This document shows positions 1-8,648 of a DNA stretch of 10,024 nt, piece after piece (within the stretch, counting starts at the first letter, position 1; each line of letters begins with the position of its first letter). The position numbers were made by a program, and so were the translations under genes. The notes under the pieces were generated by a model, which made no database searches, was not told the origin of the DNA, and was given only the letters and a program-made list of their open reading frames with translations. This DNA is from an uncultured Collinsella sp. (lineage in GTDB: Bacteria > Actinomycetota > Coriobacteriia > Coriobacteriales > Coriobacteriaceae). The stretch covers positions 1 through 10,024 of the forward strand of contig CALGZY010000051.1 in assembly GCA_937934355.1 (NCBI GenBank), read 5' to 3'.

Positions 1-112
1 TCCCTTGCGGCGTAGTTCTTATTTAAGCCGTCCAAGTTTTGGGGTGCAGTTCAAACCGAGAACGGGGCGGTTTTTGGTGCAAGGGGAGTAGTCAGCACCG
101 CAGGTTGAGCCA
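1..112. other. Left-flank intergenic stretch, no gene supported
   Basis: No complete coding region can be supported here. On the plus strand one frame runs from the window edge to a TAA at 24-26 and another to a TAG at 89-91. Either could be the 3' end of a convergent gene outside the window, but the visible tails are too short to identify. The segment together with 113-235 may be one repeated intergenic element; that is a suspicion, not something the window proves. Confidence 0.4.
53..75 (+). terminator. Weak candidate plus-strand intrinsic terminator
   Basis: A 6-bp stem (aaaccg at 53-58 with cggttt at 68-73) and a 9-base loop run into five T residues on the plus strand (71-75). It would suit a convergent plus-strand gene ending at about 26. 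The stem is short and the T run overlaps it, so it could be chance. Confidence 0.25.
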
Positions 113-235
113 ACGTCAGCGAGCGACGTCCAAGGCGAACAAGTTGGCATGAAAAAGGCAGGGCATTGACCTTCTGGTCATGCCCTGCCTTTTGAATGAC
201 AAATTGTCGCCTTGGGCGGCGCGCAGCGTCAAGCC
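113..235. repeat. Large imperfect inverted repeat enclosing the LCP-gene terminator
   Basis: The left arm (about 113-171) and the reverse complement of the right arm (about 176-235) align well beyond the terminator stem. Both arms carry ccaaggcga, followed by a caa-ttg-cat-like stretch with about four mismatches in 22 positions, then the aaaaggcagggcat core. Outside ccaaggcga the similarity continues for roughly 10 more bases with about three mismatches before fading. The result is a long palindrome-like structure with arms of about 50-55 bases around a 4-base loop (ttct, 172-175). It could be an elaborated bidirectional terminator or a copy of a dispersed palindromic intergenic element. Only a search of the rest of the genome can tell these apart. 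Confidence 0.5.
152..193 (-). terminator. Intrinsic terminator of the murA-LCP unit (probably bidirectional)
   Basis: The stem is 153-171 paired with 176-193: outer aaaaggcagggca, inner tgacc/ggtca, one bulged base at 166 and a 4-base loop. Read on the minus strand the stem is followed by five T residues (complement of 152-156), as expected for a Rho-independent terminator about 70 bases beyond the LCP stop codon. On the plus strand the stem ends in four T residues (190-193), so it may also stop a convergent transcript. Confidence 0.85.
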
Positions 236-263
236 GTTACGGCGTTTGGTAAAACGCCGTAAC
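236..263 (-). other. 12-bp perfect hairpin immediately after the LCP stop codon
   Basis: Bases 236-247 (gttacggcgttt) are perfectly complementary to 252-263 (aaacgccgtaac), with a 4-base loop. The hairpin abuts the LCP stop codon (264-266). No T run follows on the minus strand, so it does not look like a classical terminator. It may protect the 3' end of the mRNA, pause polymerase ahead of the terminator at 152-193, or be part of a repeat element. Confidence 0.6.
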
Positions 264-1499
264 TTAGTAGTTGGCTTCGTAGCCGTTGCCGTCGCCGGTG
301 GGCTCTTCGTAGTAGTCCGAATCGCTTGAATCGCTTGAGTCATCGGAATCGTCAGAGCTGACCGATGAGGTTGCGGTACCGTTTGCGTAATCGTCAGACG
401 TGTTGTTGTTCAGGTCGCCGATCGTAGAGCTGGAACCGTCGGAAAGACCCATGGTGTTGGGACCCTTGGGATCCTTGCCGGCATCGACGCGCTCCATCAT
501 TTCCTTGAGCTCGTCCTCGTAGACAAAGACGTAGCTCACACCGTCGATCATGGTGCTGTCGTCGGCGTACGAGGGCAGGTTGGCCGAGTAGATACCGTCG
601 ACATCCATACCGCGCATGGCGTTGACCGTAGCCACGATATCCTGAACGCTCATATCAGTTACGAGCATATCGGACAGCGAATTAACCAGGCCAAAGATCT
701 TCGTGGCATCGAAGTTATTGAGAATCTGGTTGGCAAGGGCGCCAAGCACCTGACGCTGGTGGCGCATGCGCGTGTAATCGCCGTCGGCATAGGTGTAGCG
801 GCAGCGGGCATAGGTAAGGGCGGTGGCACCGTCCATATGCTGCTGGCCAGCGGTAATCTTAATATCCAGGTGCTCGGGGTCGTCAACATCATCGGTTGCG
901 TTAATGTCGATACCGCCAACCGAATCAATCAGCGCCTGCATACCGTCGAAGCTGACCTCGGCATAGTGGGAAATCTGAACACCGCACAGCTCGTTGACCG
1001 CCTCGACCATGGCCTCGGCGCCGCCAACGGTATGGCAGGCGTTGATCTTCATGGTCTCGCCCTTGTACTCGACCTTGGTGTCGCGCGGAACGGAAATGAG
1101 CGTCGCCTGCTTTTGCGTGGGGTCGATGCGTGCCAGGATAATCGAGTCGGCACGATACGTATCCTCGCCCGGACGGCCGTCGGTGCCAAGAAGCAGCACG
1201 TAGAACGGATCCTTTGCCTCATCGGTGTCAACCAGAACCCGACGCAGATTGTCGGTAATGACATTAGAATCGCCGAGCTTGCCCATAATGGTGGCAAACC
1301 ACAGGCCGGCAGCGGTAGTGGCACTCAGCAGCACGCCAAGCACGACAATGAGCGCGACGTGACGAATCGTGTGGCTACGGCGACGTTGACGAGCGCGCTC
1401 GGAATAGCGAGCCACGTTATCGCGACTGTAGATCTTGGCCTGCGCACCAGTTGAGGGTCTTCGGGCGGTGGTATCCGCGAGGGGTTTTTTATTAAACAT
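264..1499 (-). CDS. LytR-CpsA-Psr (LCP) family cell-envelope glycopolymer transferase
   Basis: LCP enzymes are membrane-anchored and act outside the cell. They transfer lipid-linked glycopolymers, such as teichoic acid-like or capsular polymers, to peptidoglycan. I read 411 residues from the ATG at 1499. It is preferred over the TTG at 1505 because the AGG Shine-Dalgarno element has 6-base spacing only for the ATG. Seen: a basic cytoplasmic N-terminus (38-43 region RQRRRS), one membrane segment (about 47-70) and an LCP domain (about 98-250). Family landmarks are LLLGTDGR (102-109), RADS (116-119), SVPRD (136-140) and the arginine-rich ARCRY...DYTRMRHQRQ stretch (211-230), which holds the pyrophosphate-binding arginines. 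After about residue 350 comes a low-complexity Ser/Asp/Asn-rich acidic tail. The gene starts 12 bases after the murA stop, so it is probably cotranscribed with murA. The attached polymer cannot be predicted. Confidence 0.93.
   Translation of the reverse strand: MFNKKPLADTTARRPSTGAQAKIYSRDNVARYSERARQRRRSHTIRHVALIVVLGVLLSATTAAGLWFATIMGKLGDSNVITDNLRRVLVDTDEAKDPFYVLLLGTDGRPGEDTYRADSIILARIDPTQKQATLISVPRDTKVEYKGETMKINACHTVGGAEAMVEAVNELCGVQISHYAEVSFDGMQALIDSVGGIDINATDDVDDPEHLDIKITAGQQHMDGATALTYARCRYTYADGDYTRMRHQRQVLGALANQILNNFDATKIFGLVNSLSDMLVTDMSVQDIVATVNAMRGMDVDGIYSANLPSYADDSTMIDGVSYVFVYEDELKEMMERVDAGKDPKGPNTMGLSDGSSSTIGDLNNNTSDDYANGTATSSVSSDDSDDSSDSSDSDYYEEPTGDGNGYEANY
319..354 (-). repeat. Degenerate 9-base tandem repeat encoding the Ser/Asp tail of the LCP protein
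   Basis: Four consecutive 9-base units on the plus strand are gaatcgctt, gaatcgctt, gagtcatcg and gaatcgtca; the first two are identical. In the LCP reading frame they encode the DSSDSSDSD-type stretch. Length changes by whole units would keep the frame, so the tail length could vary between strains. Low-complexity drift is an equally good explanation. Confidence 0.55.
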
Positions 1500-1511
1500 A
1501 GGCAACCTGTA

Positions 1512-2795
1512 TTAGTAGATGACGGGATCGGGGACGGTAGCATGCTCGACATGCGCGCCAAGCGCCTGCAGCTTTTCGACAAACCGCTCGTAGCCGCGCT
1601 TGATGTGATGGATGGCCGAAACCTCGGTCGTCCCGTCGGCGATCAAGCCCGCTACGACGAGGGCCGCTCCGCCACGCAGATCGGGCGAGGTAACCTGTGC
1701 ACCCGAGAAGCCCTTGACGCCATGAATCATGGCATGATGGCTCTCGATACGAATGTCGGCACCCATGCGCACCAGCTCAGAGGCAAACATAAAGCGATTC
1801 TCGAAGATGTTCTCGGTGATAACGGAGCTACCATCGGCAAGGGCGGAGAGCACCATAATCTGCGCCTGCATGTCCGTCGGGAAGCCGGGGAACGGAAGCG
1901 TCTGGATGTCGACCGGCTTGATACGCTCGGCACGGTTTACATGGACGCCATCCTCGACGCGCTCGCAGTCGATACCCATGAGCTCCATCTTCTTGAGCAC
2001 CATGCCCAAGTGAATGGGGCAAAAACCCGTGACGTCGACACCGCGATCGTCGGCCATCAACGCACCGGCGACGATAAAGGTGCCGGCCTCGATGCGGTCG
2101 CCCACTACGCGATGGGTAACGGGATGCAGCTCTTCCACGCCCTCGATGGTCACGACAGGCGTACCGGCGCCGACAATCTTAGCGCCCATCTCGTTGAGCA
2201 TGTTGGCGAGATCGACGATCTCGGGCTCGCGGGCGGCATTGTCGATAACCGTGGTACCCTTCGCGCGCACGGATGCCATAATGAGGTTCTCGGTCGCACC
2301 GACACTGGCGAACTCGAGCGTGACGGTGGTACCGCACAGACCTTGGGGCGCATTAGCGTTGATGTAACCGTGGGCGGTATCGAACTCAACGCCCAGGGCC
2401 TCGAGACCAAGAATGTGCATATCGATCTTGCGAGCACCCAGGTTGCAGCCGCCCGGCATGGCGATCTTGGCGCGATGGAAGCGACCCAGCAGGGGTCCCA
2501 TCACGGCTGTGGAAGCACGCATCTTGGCAACGAGCTCGTAGGGGGCCTCCCAAGAATCGACCTGAGAGGTATCAATCTCGAGCGTGTGCTCGTCGAGAAC
2601 ATCGATCGTAGCGCCCATGCCCTTGAGCACCTTGCCCATCACGTGGACATCGGAAATATCGGGCACGTTCTGCAGCGTCGTCTTGCCCGGCGCCAGAAGC
2701 GTTGCCGCCATGAGTTTGAGTGCGGAGTTCTTGGCGCCCGAAACGGGCACGGAGCCTCCGATGGCGTGGCCACCCTCAACGCGGATAATATCCAA
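1512..2795 (-). CDS. murA: UDP-N-acetylglucosamine 1-carboxyvinyltransferase (MurA)
   Basis: MurA transfers enolpyruvate from phosphoenolpyruvate to UDP-GlcNAc in the cytoplasm, the first committed step of peptidoglycan synthesis, and is the fosfomycin target. The 427-residue length is normal for the family (about 420-440). Seen: SGAKNSALK with the substrate-binding Lys22-Asn23, PGGCNLGAR with the catalytic cysteine at 117 (so a Cys-type, fosfomycin-sensitive active site by sequence), FPTDMQAQ with the conserved aspartate at 308, DLRGG with Arg374, and GYERF with Arg404. The start is a TTG (2795-2793), supported by an AAAGGG Shine-Dalgarno 7 bases upstream and the canonical N-terminus MDIIRVEGG. 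The ribosome-binding site lies directly behind the T run of the atpC terminator, with no room for a separate promoter between them. murA close to atpC is a recurring arrangement in Gram-positive genomes. Confidence 0.98.
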   Translation of the reverse strand: MDIIRVEGGHAIGGSVPVSGAKNSALKLMAATLLAPGKTTLQNVPDISDVHVMGKVLKGMGATIDVLDEHTLEIDTSQVDSWEAPYELVAKMRASTAVMGPLLGRFHRAKIAMPGGCNLGARKIDMHILGLEALGVEFDTAHGYINANAPQGLCGTTVTLEFASVGATENLIMASVRAKGTTVIDNAAREPEIVDLANMLNEMGAKIVGAGTPVVTIEGVEELHPVTHRVVGDRIEAGTFIVAGALMADDRGVDVTGFCPIHLGMVLKKMELMGIDCERVEDGVHVNRAERIKPVDIQTLPFPGFPTDMQAQIMVLSALADGSSVITENIFENRFMFASELVRMGADIRIESHHAMIHGVKGFSGAQVTSPDLRGGAALVVAGLIADGTTEVSAIHHIKRGYERFVEKLQALGAHVEHATVPDPVIY

Positions 2796-2808
2796 GGTCT
2801 ACCCTTTC

Positions 2809-2847
2809 AAAAAGCATGCCCGGGATGGCTGGGCCATCCCGGGCATG
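2809..2847 (-). terminator. Strong intrinsic terminator between atpC and murA
   Basis: A perfect 15-bp GC-rich stem (2815-2829 with 2833-2847) has a 3-base loop and is followed on the minus strand by C and five T residues (complement of 2809-2813). It lies 36 bases after the atpC stop and should end most atp operon transcripts. The murA Shine-Dalgarno (complement of about 2802-2807) starts immediately after the T run, so murA transcripts begun upstream must read through this element. Confidence 0.93.
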
Positions 2848-2883
2848 ATGTGTTCGCAAATGGTCGAACGCTAAATCGTTTGA

Positions 2884-3276
2884 CTATTGGGCAAGCTTGA
2901 GCTTACACCATGCGATTTCATTATAGAGGTAGGCGCGGCGTGCATCATCCTCCGACAAATTACCCAGCTTCTCTTCAAAACCTTGAATATCAGCTTTAAG
3001 CTTGTCGGCATCGACGGTCGCCAAATCGCAAGCGCGCTCGGCGAGAACGGTCACGACATCGTCCGCAACCTGGGCATAGCCGCCGGCCACGGCAAACGTG
3101 TGGTCGACAGTGCCCATGGCCTTATCGGAAACGCGAACGTAACCGCGGTCGATCGTGCAGATCTCGCTGGAGTGAGCAGGCAGAACGCCAAACTCACCAT
3201 CCGTGGACGGAATCGACACAAACGCAGCGTCGCCCTCATAGGCGCAGCTCACGGGGCACACGATGCGGATACGCAT
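2884..3276 (-). CDS. atpC: F1Fo ATP synthase subunit epsilon
   Basis: Epsilon is part of the central rotor stalk, linking gamma to the c ring, and its C-terminal helices can inhibit ATP hydrolysis. The 130-residue product has the N-terminal beta-sandwich signature (VSIPSTDGEFGVLPAHSSEI at about 21-40, AVAGGYAQV at about 82-90, VVTVLAERA at about 94-102) followed by a helical C-terminal part with an alternating charged pattern. I do not see the LDxxRA-type ATP-binding motif known from Bacillus-type epsilon, so ATP-sensing inhibition is uncertain here. The ATG start lies 3 bases after the atpD stop, with a GGGGGAG Shine-Dalgarno about 9 bases upstream. It is the last gene of the atp operon and is followed by a strong terminator. 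Confidence 0.96.
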   Translation of the reverse strand: MRIRIVCPVSCAYEGDAAFVSIPSTDGEFGVLPAHSSEICTIDRGYVRVSDKAMGTVDHTFAVAGGYAQVADDVVTVLAERACDLATVDADKLKADIQGFEEKLGNLSEDDARRAYLYNEIAWCKLKLAQ

Positions 3277-3279
3277 AAC

Positions 3280-5642
<2,363 letters not shown>

Positions 5643-5647
5643 GGGGC

Positions 5648-7246
5648 TTAGTTCTCCTCTGATCCAGAAACATCCGAATGGTGCTTGGCCATGAACTGCT
5701 GCTTGAAGTCGCCGATGACGCGCAAGAGCTCAGCCTTGGTGTCATCATCGATCTTCTTGGCGCGAACCTTGTCGAGCAGCGAGCCAAAGCCATTGTCCAT
5801 GTACTCGATGAGCTCGGCACGGAAAGGCAGCACGTCGGCGATCTCCAGGTCATCCAGGAAGCCCTCGTTGCCAGCGAACAGCGTAACAATCTGCTCGCCA
5901 ACCTCAAACGGCTTGTAACGCGGCTGCTTCAGGAGCTCGGTCATGCGGGCACCATGGGTCAGCTGCTTCTGCGTAGCCTCGTCAAGGTCGGAGCCAAACT
6001 GGGTAAAGCCGGCGAGCTCCTGATACGAAGCGAGGTCCAGACGGAGGTTGCCGGCGACCTGCTTCATAGCCTTGGTCTGCGCGTCGCCACCGACGCGGGA
6101 CACGGAAATGCCCACGTCAACTGCCGGGCGCTGACCCTGGAAGAAGAGCTCGGACTGCAGGTAGATCTGACCATCGGTAATGGAAATGACGTTGGTCGGA
6201 ATGTAGGCCGAGACGTCGCCGTCCTGGGTCTCGATGATCGGCAGTGCCGTCATGGAGCCGTAACCGTTCTTCTTGGACATCTTGACGGCACGCTCGAGCA
6301 GACGAGAGTGCAGGTAGAAGATGTCGCCAGGATAGGCCTCGCGTCCGGGCGGACGATGCAGCGTCAGCGACATCTGACGGTAGGCCACAGCCTGCTTAGA
6401 CAGGTCGTCGTAGATGACGAGCACGTGGCCGCCGGGGTTGGTCTCGCTGGCGGGCTTGCCGTCCTCGCCGTTGTACATGAAGAACTCGCCGATAGCGGCA
6501 CCGGCCATAGGCGCGATGTACTGCATAGGGGCGGAATCGGCAGCGGTGGCCGAAACGATGATGGTGTAGTCGAGCGCACCGTGCTGAGCGAGGGTCTCGC
6601 GAATGTTGGCAACCGTGGAGGCCTTCTGGCCGATGGCGACATAGATGCAGACCATGCCCTTGCCGCGCTGGTTGAGAATAGCGTCGATGGCGATGGCGGT
6701 CTTACCGGTCTTACGGTCGCCGATGATGAGCTCACGCTGACCGCGGCCAATAGGCACCATGGAGTCGATAGCGAGCAGACCGGTCTGAACCGGCTCGCAC
6801 ACCGGGGTACGATCGATGACGCCGGGGGCCTTGAACTCGATGGGGCGACGGTGCGTGGCGACGATGTCGCCCAGGCCGTCGATGGGCTGGCCGAGCGGAT
6901 TAACGACGCGGCCGAGCATGGCACGGCTCACGGGGATATCCATAATGCGGCCAGTGGTGCGGCACTCGTCGCCTTCCTTGATGGAGTCGACGGCACCAAA
7001 CAGAACGGCACCGACCTCGTCACGGTCAAGGTTCTGGGCAAGGCCAAAGACGGTCTCACCGGTATCGGAGCTCTTGAACTCCAGAAGCTCGCCTGCCATG
7101 GCGCTCTTGAGGCCGGAGACGCGCGCGATGCCGTCGCCTACCTCGTCGACCGTTGAAACCTCATGCGTATCGACCGTCGCGGAGAGGCTCGTAAGCTGCT
7201 CCTGCAGTTTCTTGGCGATATCCTGGGCATTGAGGGTTTCGGACAT
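5648..7246 (-). CDS. atpA: F1Fo ATP synthase subunit alpha
   Basis: Alpha forms the non-catalytic nucleotide sites and supplies the arginine finger to the catalytic beta sites. The 532-residue product contains the P-loop GDRKTGKT (176-183), [15 protein letters not shown] (about 277-291), PGREAYPGD (about 300-308) and [10 protein letters not shown] with the arginine finger at 384. The fourth P-loop position is Lys rather than the common Gln. Compared with the usual pattern, in which GEYF-DNG runs almost directly into the Walker B strand, about 10-12 extra residues ([12 protein letters not shown], about 261-272) are inserted. The ATG start overlaps the atpH stop (TAATG) and has a full GGAGGTGA Shine-Dalgarno, among the strongest in the operon. 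Confidence 0.99.
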   Translation of the reverse strand: MSETLNAQDIAKKLQEQLTSLSATVDTHEVSTVDEVGDGIARVSGLKSAMAGELLEFKSSDTGETVFGLAQNLDRDEVGAVLFGAVDSIKEGDECRTTGRIMDIPVSRAMLGRVVNPLGQPIDGLGDIVATHRRPIEFKAPGVIDRTPVCEPVQTGLLAIDSMVPIGRGQRELIIGDRKTGKTAIAIDAILNQRGKGMVCIYVAIGQKASTVANIRETLAQHGALDYTIIVSATAADSAPMQYIAPMAGAAIGEFFMYNGEDGKPASETNPGGHVLVIYDDLSKQAVAYRQMSLTLHRPPGREAYPGDIFYLHSRLLERAVKMSKKNGYGSMTALPIIETQDGDVSAYIPTNVISITDGQIYLQSELFFQGQRPAVDVGISVSRVGGDAQTKAMKQVAGNLRLDLASYQELAGFTQFGSDLDEATQKQLTHGARMTELLKQPRYKPFEVGEQIVTLFAGNEGFLDDLEIADVLPFRAELIEYMDNGFGSLLDKVRAKKIDDDTKAELLRVIGDFKQQFMAKHHSDVSGSEEN

Positions 7247-7722
7247 TAGGCTTCACCTCCGTACGAATTAGCAGAGTTTGCGAGGGTCTCCTGCGCGATG
7301 CGCAGCTGCGTCTTGACGGAAATGTCACGACGCTCGCCGCGGGCCTCGAGCACAAGGCCGCCCACGATAGACGGGTCGACCTGCTCGATAAGGAATACCT
7401 TGCGGCCGAAGTCCTGCTCGCATTTCTTAGTGATGGTTTGACGCAGCTCGTCGTCGAGCGGGATCGCCGTGGTGACGGTCACGCCCACTACATCCTCGTC
7501 TTCCTCGGCAACATACTTAAAGGCAGCTGCCACCTTGGGAAGAAGGTCGAGCTGGTCGCGCTTGGACATGGTGTCGAGCACGGCGATGATCTCGGGGCTG
7601 GCAGAAGCCAAGCGCTCGATCATCTCGAGGTCCTCGAACACATGGTTCTCGGCCTTGGCGGCTTCCATGAGGGAGCGCGCGTAGGTCTCGAGCACCTTGT
7701 CCTGATAGCGGCTAGTCGGCAT
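7246..7722 (-). CDS. atpH: F1Fo ATP synthase subunit delta
   Basis: Delta sits on top of F1 and joins the alpha subunits to the peripheral b stalk. The 158-residue product is somewhat short for the family (about 170-185). It has an N-terminal helical domain ([12 protein letters not shown] near 14-25, [15 protein letters not shown] near 54-68) and the conserved C-terminal signature [20 protein letters not shown] (about 115-134), which precedes the final helix. The ATG start lies inside the end of atpF (11-base overlap), with an AGG Shine-Dalgarno about 8 bases upstream. The stop overlaps the atpA start. It is a separate delta, not the b-delta fusion known from mycobacteria. Confidence 0.95.
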   Translation of the reverse strand: MPTSRYQDKVLETYARSLMEAAKAENHVFEDLEMIERLASASPEIIAVLDTMSKRDQLDLLPKVAAAFKYVAEEDEDVVGVTVTTAIPLDDELRQTITKKCEQDFGRKVFLIEQVDPSIVGGLVLEARGERRDISVKTQLRIAQETLANSANSYGGEA

Positions 7723-8314
7723 TCAGGCTACCTGCTTCCTGGATGTAGCGCTCGATGAGCTTCTTCTGCTCGGCATCGTCCTCGAGTGCCTCGCCCACGA
7801 TCTTGGTGGCGACGGCAACGGACAGGTCGGCGATGGAGCTCGCGGCACCGGCGTAGATGGACTTGCGCTCGTCCTCGACGGTCGTATGGGCCTTGGCGAT
7901 GATCTCCTCGGCCTCCTTGTGAGCAGCCTCGATGATACGGGCGCGCTCGGACTCGGCGTCCTTACGGGCCTCGAGAACAATGTCGGCAGCCTGACGACGG
8001 GCGTCGGTGACGATCGAGTCGGACTCAGCGCGCTTGGCGATAGCCTCCTGCTTGGTCTTCTCGGCCTCGTCGAGGCTCTCCTCGATCTTCTTGCCGCGCT
8101 CCTCCATGGTCTTCATGATGCCCGGCAGGGCGACCTTGGCCAGCACGATCCAGATAATCAGGAAGGCGATAAGCGCCGGGATGAACTCCGCCATCTTAGG
8201 GATGAGGATGTCCGCACCGGCAGCGCCGTCCTCAGCGAACGCGGAAACCGGCATGAGCAACGCGGCCGCGGACGCGGAGAGTGCGATCGCGCTCTTCTGG
8301 GATGAAAGATTCAT
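7712..8314 (-). CDS. atpF: F1Fo ATP synthase subunit b with N-terminal signal-like segment
   Basis: Subunit b forms the peripheral stator stalk between membrane subunit a and delta/alpha. The 200-residue product is longer than the usual 155-170. Residues 1-27 look like a Sec signal peptide: a Lys at 7, a hydrophobic Ala/Leu-rich core, and SAFA ending at 27 before EDGAAG, which fits an AxA-type signal peptidase I site. The real transmembrane helix follows at about 43-63 (EFIPALIAFLIIWIVLAKVAL), then a long charged coiled coil (about 66-165) and the delta-binding C-terminus. Cleavage would leave an extracytoplasmic N-terminus, the correct topology for b. The ATG start is 15 bases after the atpE stop, with a CGGAG Shine-Dalgarno, and the 3' end overlaps atpH. 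Whether the segment is cleaved is inference. Confidence 0.95.
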   Translation of the reverse strand: MNLSSQKSAIALSASAAALLMPVSAFAEDGAAGADILIPKMAEFIPALIAFLIIWIVLAKVALPGIMKTMEERGKKIEESLDEAEKTKQEAIAKRAESDSIVTDARRQAADIVLEARKDAESERARIIEAAHKEAEEIIAKAHTTVEDERKSIYAGAASSIADLSVAVATKIVGEALEDDAEQKKLIERYIQEAGSLNAD

Positions 8315-8329
8315 ACTTGACGCTCCGTG

Positions 8330-8524
8330 CTATTTAACGATCAGCGCGACAACGAAGCCGATCAGAGCCAGAGCCTCGCCGAAGGCGGAGCCCATGATGA
8401 AGACGGTGAACACGCGGCCCTGGACCTCAGGCTGACGGGCCATAGCACCCGTAGCACCCAGAGCAGACAGGCCGATAGCAAGACCAGCGCCGATAACACC
8501 GAGACCGTAACCGATAACTCCCAC
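8330..8524 (-). CDS. atpE: F1Fo ATP synthase subunit c (proteolipid rotor ring)
   Basis: Subunit c oligomerises into the membrane rotor ring that carries ions past subunit a. At 64 residues it is short for the family (about 70-90) but complete: helix 1 with glycine-spaced packing (about 3-27), the polar loop ARQPE (29-33) that touches gamma/epsilon, and helix 2 with the ion-binding glutamate at 50 in FGEALALIG. The residue after the glutamate is Ala, not the Ser/Thr typical of Na+-binding rings, so a proton-translocating ring is the better inference. The start is a GTG; the only in-frame codons before it run back to a stop without another start. A near-perfect AAAGGAGG Shine-Dalgarno precedes it. 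Confidence 0.97.
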   Translation of the reverse strand: MGVIGYGLGVIGAGLAIGLSALGATGAMARQPEVQGRVFTVFIMGSAFGEALALIGFVVALIVK

Positions 8525-8648
8525 GATTCCTCCTTTGTCGTGCGTGTCTTATTTCACGCAGGATAACCTTTTTATAACTGCCGGACTCCATGGGTACGGG
8601 CACCGGCGGTTTAACGAATTGCCTTACCTTTAAGGCGCGAACGGAAGA
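8525..8648 (-). promoter_or_regulatory. Structured atpB-atpE intergenic leader
   Basis: This is the only sizeable gap inside the operon. Three inverted repeats can be seen. The first is gcctt (8621-8625) with aaggc (8632-8636). The second is aactgccgg (8576-8584) with ccggcggtt (8603-8611), one mismatch. The third is tgcgtg (8541-8546) with cacgca (8555-8560), perfect, just upstream of the atpE ribosome-binding site. A stretch between hairpins two and three is A/T-rich. By analogy with the E. coli atpE translation-initiation region this may raise translation or mRNA stability for the high-copy c subunit; that role is inferred. No convincing internal promoter was found. Confidence 0.5.
8529..8536 (-). 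promoter_or_regulatory. Near-consensus Shine-Dalgarno of atpE
   Basis: The minus strand reads AAAGGAGG here, 4 bases before the GTG start of atpE. It fixes the start codon and is among the strongest ribosome-binding sites in the operon, which fits the need for many c subunits per complex. Confidence 0.85.

Noticed and set aside
116..343. 75-codon minus-strand open frame over the LCP 3' end and terminator
   Set aside because: It crosses the terminator hairpin, overlaps the end of the LCP gene in another frame, and has no ribosome-binding site or recognisable similarity.
1500..1505. TTG at 1505 as the LCP start codon
   Set aside because: The Shine-Dalgarno AGG would touch the start codon directly; the ATG at 1499 has normal spacing.
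2851..2883. GTTCG/CGAAC inverted repeat as a LexA-type operator before murA
   Set aside because: The half-sites are in the opposite order to the Gram-positive LexA box (CGAAC-N4-GTTCG) and the spacing is wrong.
1542..2900. 452-codon open frame on the plus strand opposite murA
   Set aside because: It is antisense to murA, which has all its catalytic motifs, and runs through the atpC-murA terminator.
5678..7156. 492-codon open frame on the plus strand opposite atpA
   Set aside because: It is a shadow of atpA. Its repetitive Asp/Leu/Gly/Val composition is typical of antisense translation of a GC-rich gene.
8565..8580. TATAAA-like sequence on the minus strand as an internal promoter for atpE
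   Set aside because: No acceptable -35 box at 16-18 bases upstream; the A/T-rich stretch is better explained as part of the atpE leader.
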